Shown here one piece after another: positions 6,085 to 10,256 of a stretch of DNA of 10,256 nt. A model generated the notes under the pieces. That model had not been told where the DNA came from. It made no database searches and saw only the letters and a list, made by a program, of their open reading frames with translations. Within the stretch, counting starts at the first letter, position 1, and every line of letters starts with the position of its first letter. The translations under genes and the position numbers were made by a program. Origin of the DNA: an uncultured Peptococcaceae bacterium (GTDB lineage: Bacteria; Bacillota; Dehalobacteriia; UBA7702); the NCBI GenBank assembly GCA_937919295.1, contig CALFRX010000001.1, forward strand, positions 1 through 10,256. Direction: 5' to 3'.

Positions 6085-7332
6085 ATGACATTGACATCGA
6101 TGATCAAAGATATCACCCTGGCCGAAGCGGGTTTGGCCAAACTAAACTGGGCCAAAAGCCACATGCCGGTATTGAATTTATTGATCGAACGCTATCAAGA
6201 CGAGCAGCCGTTTAACGGGATGCGCGTCAATATTTGCCTTCATATCGAGGCGAAAACAGGCTGTCTCGCTTTGGCCTTAAAGGAACTTGGCGCTACCGTG
6301 GCCTTGGCTGCCTGCAATCCGCTTTCGACCCAAGACGACGTCGCCGCGGCGCTAACCGCAAAAGGTCTTGCTGTTTTTGGCGTCCACGGAGCCGACCAGG
6401 CTCTCTACGACGCTTGTATTGCCGCTTCTTTGGAAAACAAACCGCAACTGATCATTGACGACGGCGGTGATCTCGTGCATCTTCTGCATCAGGATAAAAA
6501 AGAGCTGCTTGCCGAGATCATCGGCGGCTGCGAAGAGACTACCACAGGTTTAAACCGCCTGCGGGCCATGGCGGACAAAGGAGAACTGCGTTTTCCGATG
6601 ATCGCTGTGAACGACGCGGACTGCAAGCATCTTTTCGATAACCGCTACGGTACGGGACAATCGGCCTGGACGGCCATTATGTCCACGACCAACCTGCTGG
6701 TGGCAGGTTCCACGGTGGTGATCGCCGGCTACGGCTGGTGCGGTAAAGGCCTGGCCATGCGGGCCAAAGCTCTGGGAAGTCGGGTGATTGTAACGGAAAT
6801 CGATGAAGTCAAAGCGCTGGAAGCCTTGATGGACGGTTATGACGTGATGCCCATGGCGGAAGCGGCGCCTTTGGGGGACTGTTTCGTTACCGTCACTGGT
6901 AACTGTGACGTTTTATGCAAGGAGCATTTTGAATTATTGAAGGACGGCGCTATTTTGGCCAACGCCGGTCATTTTGATGTGGAAATCAATAAAGAGGATC
7001 TGCTGGCAATGAGCAAAAACGTCGTCACTGTCAGAGAAAATATTGAAGAATACCGCTTTAAAGACGGCAGAAGCGTCTATCTTTTGGGCGAGGGACGTCT
7101 TGTGAACCTGGCCTGTGGTATGGGGCATCCCGTGGAAATCATGGACATGTCTTTTGCCGTGCAAGTCGGTTCGCTGCTCTATTTGAAAGACTGCGGTAAA
7201 AACCTAAAACCTGCGGTTCATCCCGTACCACAAGAGGTGGATCGTCAAATTGCCGCCATGAAGCTAAAGGCTTTGGCCAAAACCATCGACGTTCTTACGA
7301 AAAAACAGGAAAAATACTGGCTGAACCGGTAA
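6085..7332 (+). CDS. ahcY: Adenosylhomocysteinase (S-adenosylhomocysteine hydrolase), short archaeal/Thermotoga-like form
   Basis: The 415-residue NAD-dependent enzyme splits S-adenosylhomocysteine, the by-product of SAM-dependent methylation, into homocysteine and adenosine. Motifs include LHIEAKT (52-58), DDGGDL (125-130), EETTTG (150-155), NDADCKHLFDN (176-186), the Rossmann loop GYGWCGKG (215-222), AGHFDVE (294-300) and GHPVEIMDMSF (347-357). The C-terminal tail (DVLTKKQEKYW, 402-412) supplies the usual residues that reach the partner's NAD site. It is shorter than the common bacterial form and resembles the archaeal/Thermotoga type, some members of which act on S-inosylhomocysteine instead, so the exact substrate is open. 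AAGGAGA (6073-6079) begins directly after the DUF3786 stop and sets the start. The fumarase alpha gene follows after 11 nt. Confidence 0.9.
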   Translation: MTLTSMIKDITLAEAGLAKLNWAKSHMPVLNLLIERYQDEQPFNGMRVNICLHIEAKTGCLALALKELGATVALAACNPLSTQDDVAAALTAKGLAVFGVHGADQALYDACIAASLENKPQLIIDDGGDLVHLLHQDKKELLAEIIGGCEETTTGLNRLRAMADKGELRFPMIAVNDADCKHLFDNRYGTGQSAWTAIMSTTNLLVAGSTVVIAGYGWCGKGLAMRAKALGSRVIVTEIDEVKALEALMDGYDVMPMAEAAPLGDCFVTVTGNCDVLCKEHFELLKDGAILANAGHFDVEINKEDLLAMSKNVVTVRENIEEYRFKDGRSVYLLGEGRLVNLACGMGHPVEIMDMSFAVQVGSLLYLKDCGKNLKPAVHPVPQEVDRQIAAMKLKALAKTIDVLTKKQEKYWLNR

Positions 7333-7343
7333 AGGGGAATCCA

Positions 7344-8180
7344 ATGCGCACAATTACCTATGAGGAAATAAAAAATACCGTGGCGGAGCTATGTATCAAA
7401 AGCTGCAACCACTTGGGGGAAGATGTTTTTCAAAAATTAAAGTCCTCGGTCCATACGGAAAAATCTCCTGTCGGCGTTGATATATTGAAGCAGTTGGTCA
7501 AAAACGCCCTGATCGCCGCCGCCGATGAAATTCCCATCTGCCAGGACTGCGGTCTTGCCGTGGTTTTTGCCGAAGTGGGTCAGGACGTCCATATTGAAGG
7601 CAGCTTTACTGACGCGGTCAATGACGGCGTCATCCAAGGCTATGCCGACGGGTATCTGAGAAAATCCACCTGTACGGTGCTGGCCAGGGAGAATTATGGC
7701 AATAACGCCCCGGCCATTCTCCATACGAAACTTGTTCCCGGCGAAAATATCAAACTCACCGTTGCGCCGAAAGGCGGTGGTGCGGAGAACATGAGCGCCC
7801 TTAAAATGTTCCCGCCGGCAGCGGGGAGAACAGGGATTATTGATTTTGTTGTGGAAACAGTATGTCAGGCGGGACCGAACCCGTGTCCGCCCATTGTTTT
7901 GGGGATCGGCCTTGGCGGCAACTTTGAAATGGCGCCGCTCTTGGCCAAAGAAGCTCTGCTTCTTGAGATCGGGGAAAAGAACGATGATCCCACCTTTGCC
8001 GCTATGGAGGAGGAGATCTTAAACCGCTGCAATCGATTGGGCATCGGCCCCGGCGGGCTTGGCGGGAGCACTACCGTATTGGCGGTGCACATCAAAGATG
8101 CTCCCTGTCATATCGCGTCTTTACCCTGTGCCGTGAATATCAACTGCCATGCCGCAAGACACAGGACGAAGGTGATCTGA
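7344..8180 (+). CDS. Fe-S (class I) fumarate hydratase, alpha subunit
   Basis: The 278-residue protein is the N-terminal-type half of a two-subunit, oxygen-sensitive [4Fe-4S] hydro-lyase that interconverts fumarate and malate. Conserved features are PICQDCGLAVVF (64-75), APKGGGAENMSALKMFPP (141-158), CPP at 181-183, and NRLGIGPGGLGGSTT (230-244). Cys66, Cys181 and Cys268 are the likely three cluster ligands by family comparison. An L-tartrate dehydratase alpha subunit is a close relative and cannot be fully excluded, but the gene pair and length fit fumarase. AAGGGGAA right after the ahcY stop serves as ribosome binding site, and the beta subunit gene starts 1 nt after this stop. In an acetogen or syntroph it would serve a partial TCA pathway. 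Confidence 0.88.
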   Translation: MRTITYEEIKNTVAELCIKSCNHLGEDVFQKLKSSVHTEKSPVGVDILKQLVKNALIAAADEIPICQDCGLAVVFAEVGQDVHIEGSFTDAVNDGVIQGYADGYLRKSTCTVLARENYGNNAPAILHTKLVPGENIKLTVAPKGGGAENMSALKMFPPAAGRTGIIDFVVETVCQAGPNPCPPIVLGIGLGGNFEMAPLLAKEALLLEIGEKNDDPTFAAMEEEILNRCNRLGIGPGGLGGSTTVLAVHIKDAPCHIASLPCAVNINCHAARHRTKVI

Positions 8181-8181
8181 T

Positions 8182-8739
8182 ATGAGTGAAGTAATTTTAA
8201 CGCCTCCTTTAAAGGATGCTGATTTAAAAAAACTGCGTATTGGCGATACCGTTTATATTACCGGCACCATCTACACGGCCAGAGACGCCGCTCATAAGCG
8301 GCTTTGCGATCTCCTGGCCGAAGGCGGAGAACTGCCTTTTGAACTAAAGGGACAGATTATTTATTATGCCGGCCCCGCCCCGGCAAAGCCCGGCGCCGTC
8401 ATCGGCTCCATCGGCCCAACCTCCAGCTATCGGATGGACGCCTACGCGCCGATGCTGATGGCAAAGGCCGGCTTAAAAGGGATGATCGGCAAAGGCAAGC
8501 GAAACGAAGCGGTAAAAGCGGCCATCGCGAAACACTGCGCTGTTTATTTCGGCGCTACCGGTGGCGCCGCGGCGCTCCTCAGCAAACGGGTAAAGCAAGC
8601 GGAAGTGATTCTCTACCCGGAACTAGGGCCCGAAGCCGTCCGCCGCCTGCAAGTAGAGAATTTTCCGGTCACGGTGATCAACGACGTTTACGGCGGCGAT
8701 CTTTACGAGGAAGCGCTCAAAGCGTATCAGGAAATATAA
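8182..8739 (+). CDS. Fe-S (class I) fumarate hydratase, beta subunit
   Basis: This 185-residue protein is the C-terminal-type half of class I fumarases. Key motifs are TARDAAHKRL (32-41), GPTSSYRMD (78-86) for substrate binding, and MIGKGKR (101-107). YFGATGGAAALLSK lies at 122-135, a conserved stretch near the end of the domain. It carries no cluster cysteines, as expected, because the cluster is held by alpha. A ribosome binding site, AAGGTGA (8169-8175), lies inside the end of the alpha gene. With only 1 nt between stop and start, the two subunits are probably made by coupled translation. Tartrate dehydratase beta is the alternative, with the same reservation as for alpha. Confidence 0.88.
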   Translation: MSEVILTPPLKDADLKKLRIGDTVYITGTIYTARDAAHKRLCDLLAEGGELPFELKGQIIYYAGPAPAKPGAVIGSIGPTSSYRMDAYAPMLMAKAGLKGMIGKGKRNEAVKAAIAKHCAVYFGATGGAAALLSKRVKQAEVILYPELGPEAVRRLQVENFPVTVINDVYGGDLYEEALKAYQEI

Positions 8740-8742
8740 AGA

Positions 8743-10062
8743 ATGAAAAAATACGAACCCATCATCGAATACGTTTGCCCCGGCGGCCTTGGGGCGCAAA
8801 AGGGGCTTAAAGCCGGAGAAAAGCTGCTCGAGATCAATGATACGGTATTAAGGGATATCATCGATTATCAGTACCTCTCAGCCAACGAGAAGCTGAAGCT
8901 TACCGTTGCCGGCAAAGATGGCGGCGAACGCACGCTTTCTATTGTAAAGGACGAGGACGAAGACCTTGGCATCGGCTTTCAGAGCGCTGTTTTCGATGGT
9001 ATCCGGAAATGCCAAAATCGCTGTATTTTCTGTTTTGTTGACCAGATGATCAAAGGACAGCGGGAAACGCTTTATCTGAAAGACGACGATTACCGCCTGT
9101 CTTTTCTCTATGGCAACTATATTACCTTGACCAATCTCAATGAGGCGGATTTTGACCGCATTAAGTCTCAGAAACTGAGTCCGCTCTACATCTCCGTGCA
9201 CTGTCTCGATGAGGCCATGCGGCGGACGATCTTAGGCAGAAAAGAAGCGCGGAATATTGTTGATTCCCTACGGGAACTTTCCGACGCCGGTATTGAGATG
9301 CACGGCCAGATCGTTTTGGCTCCCGGATATAACGACGGCAAATACCTGACGGAAACGGTGGAGGGCATTGCCGCCATCCCGGGATTTCGCTCCTTAGCAC
9401 TGGTTCCCGTGGGTCTGACTAAATGTAAAAACCCTGCTTTGCGCTTATTTACCAAGGAGGAAGCCAAAGGGTTGATTGCCCTGACTGAAACGTATCAGAA
9501 ACGCTTTTTCAAGGAAAAAGATACCCGTTTTCTTTTTGCCGCCGATGAAATTTATCTTTTGGCTGAAGAGACGGTACCGGCTGCAGCCGATTACGAAGAT
9601 TATCCGCAGATTGAAAACGGCGTTGGCCTGATCCGTCAGTTTCAGGAAGACTATTTCCTGGTCAAGGAGGATCTAAGCGATTTTACCCAGGAAACGAAAA
9701 TCTTTCTGATCACCGGTTTTCACGGTGCAAAGGCTCTTTCTCCGGTGATCGCCGATTTGAATGAGCAAAAAAATCTTCACGTCAAGGCCCTTGCTGTGGA
9801 AAACCGCTTTTTCGGTTCCACGGTGACGGTGACGGGACTTTTGACGGGTCATGATATTATCGCCGCATTGGCGCAGAATAAAGAGGAGGGCGCTTTTTAC
9901 CTGCTGCCCGACGTTTTACTGAAACATCACACCGATCTGCTTTTGGACGGTGTCTCCGTGGCGGAAATCGCCGGGCAAAGTGGATGTGACGTCCGTGTTA
10001 CGGAAACGAGCGGCATGGCGTTGGTGGACGCCGTCGCCGCAATCAGAGAGGAACGTATATGA
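8743..10062 (+). CDS. PDZ / radical SAM-like / DUF512 protein (TIGR03279-type)
   Basis: The 439-residue protein has three parts. Residues about 8-70 look like a PDZ domain (GGLGAQKGLKAGEKLLEIND at 14-33). Residues about 85-270 are a radical SAM-like core with the cluster motif C-x3-C-x2-C at Cys90, Cys94 and Cys97, followed by YLKDDDYRLSFLYGNYITLT near 105-124. The C-terminal part, from about 275, is DUF512, with GFHGAK at 324-329 and GLLTGHDI near 367-374. The substrate is unknown; the family is widespread in clostridia and cyanobacteria. The gene begins 3 nt after the fumarase beta stop, with AGGAAA (8729-8734) as ribosome binding site, and its TGA overlaps the der ATG. That neighbourhood is known from other Firmicutes and hints at a role near ribosome assembly or the envelope, but this is only inference. 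Confidence 0.87.
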   Translation: MKKYEPIIEYVCPGGLGAQKGLKAGEKLLEINDTVLRDIIDYQYLSANEKLKLTVAGKDGGERTLSIVKDEDEDLGIGFQSAVFDGIRKCQNRCIFCFVDQMIKGQRETLYLKDDDYRLSFLYGNYITLTNLNEADFDRIKSQKLSPLYISVHCLDEAMRRTILGRKEARNIVDSLRELSDAGIEMHGQIVLAPGYNDGKYLTETVEGIAAIPGFRSLALVPVGLTKCKNPALRLFTKEEAKGLIALTETYQKRFFKEKDTRFLFAADEIYLLAEETVPAAADYEDYPQIENGVGLIRQFQEDYFLVKEDLSDFTQETKIFLITGFHGAKALSPVIADLNEQKNLHVKALAVENRFFGSTVTVTGLLTGHDIIAALAQNKEEGAFYLLPDVLLKHHTDLLLDGVSVAEIAGQSGCDVRVTETSGMALVDAVAAIREERI

Positions 10063-10256
10063 AACCAATCCTTGCTCTTGTCGGTCGCCCCAACGTGGGG
10101 AAATCGACGTTGTTCAACAGAATCATCGGGGAACGAAAAGCCATTGTCGAAGATACCCCGGGTATTACCAGAGACCGCCTTTACGATGAAGCTTCCTGGA
10201 ACGGGAAAGACTTTATTTTGATCGATACAGGCGGCATTGATTTTGAAAATATGGAA
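10059..10256 (+). CDS. der: GTPase Der (EngA), N-terminal fragment
   Basis: The first 66 codons of the double-GTPase Der, needed for 50S ribosomal subunit assembly, run off the right edge. The G1 P-loop GRPNVGKST is at residues 9-17, the switch I region TPGITRDR at 33-40 holds the conserved G2 threonine, and DTGG (G3) is at 56-59. The start ATG overlaps the previous stop by 4 nt (ATGA at 10059-10062). An AGAGAGGAA site (10045-10053) lies within the end of the upstream gene, so the two are probably translated in a coupled way. The second GTPase domain and the KH-like domain are outside the window. Confidence 0.96.
   Translation, partial: MKPILALVGRPNVGKSTLFNRIIGERKAIVEDTPGITRDRLYDEASWNGKDFILIDTGGIDFENME

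Overview
The window comes from a bacterium that carries the Wood-Ljungdahl (acetyl-CoA) pathway. It is most likely an acetogenic or related anaerobic member of the Firmicutes (Clostridia or Negativicutes). The evidence is an acs gene cluster in the order known from Moorella (acsC, acsV, a CooC-type ATPase, acsD, acsE), strong AGGAGG-type ribosome binding sites, sigma-A type promoters, intrinsic terminators, and a DUF512 radical SAM gene overlapping der. I cannot name a genus from the sequence alone.

Region 1 (1-4900) is the 3' part of the acs operon, all on the + strand. It holds the C-terminal end of the corrinoid/iron-sulfur protein (CFeSP) large subunit, the ferredoxin/ASKHA reductive activator of CFeSP, a MinD-like nickel-insertion ATPase with a CxC motif, the CFeSP small subunit and the methyl-tetrahydrofolate:CFeSP methyltransferase. 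AcsE moves the methyl group from methyl-H4folate to the Co(I) corrinoid of AcsC/AcsD. AcsV rescues CFeSP that has oxidised to Co(II). The ATPase probably helps nickel loading of CO dehydrogenase/acetyl-CoA synthase, whose genes should lie upstream of the window. A perfect 14-bp stem terminator closes the operon.

Region 2 (4814-5438) is non-coding on the + strand and structured. It has a secondary hairpin, the acs terminator, an orphan + strand promoter candidate, and 2.5 copies of a 95-bp tandem repeat. A tRNA-Arg(CCG) gene with encoded CCA lies on the - strand with its own promoter (TTGACG-17-TATAAT). Each repeat copy carries a rho-independent terminator pointing away from the tRNA, so the tRNA is followed by three terminators in a row.

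Region 3 (5439-10256) is a second tightly packed + strand operon: a DUF3786 protein of unknown function, a short archaeal/Thermotoga-type adenosylhomocysteinase, the alpha and beta subunits of an Fe-S (class I) fumarate hydratase, a PDZ/radical SAM/DUF512 protein, and the start of the ribosome-assembly GTPase Der, cut by the window end. Gaps are 1-13 nt and the last pair overlaps by 4 nt. Most genes are well-known families. The least explained items are the repeated terminator array with the promoter facing it, DUF3786, and the DUF512 protein coupled to der.
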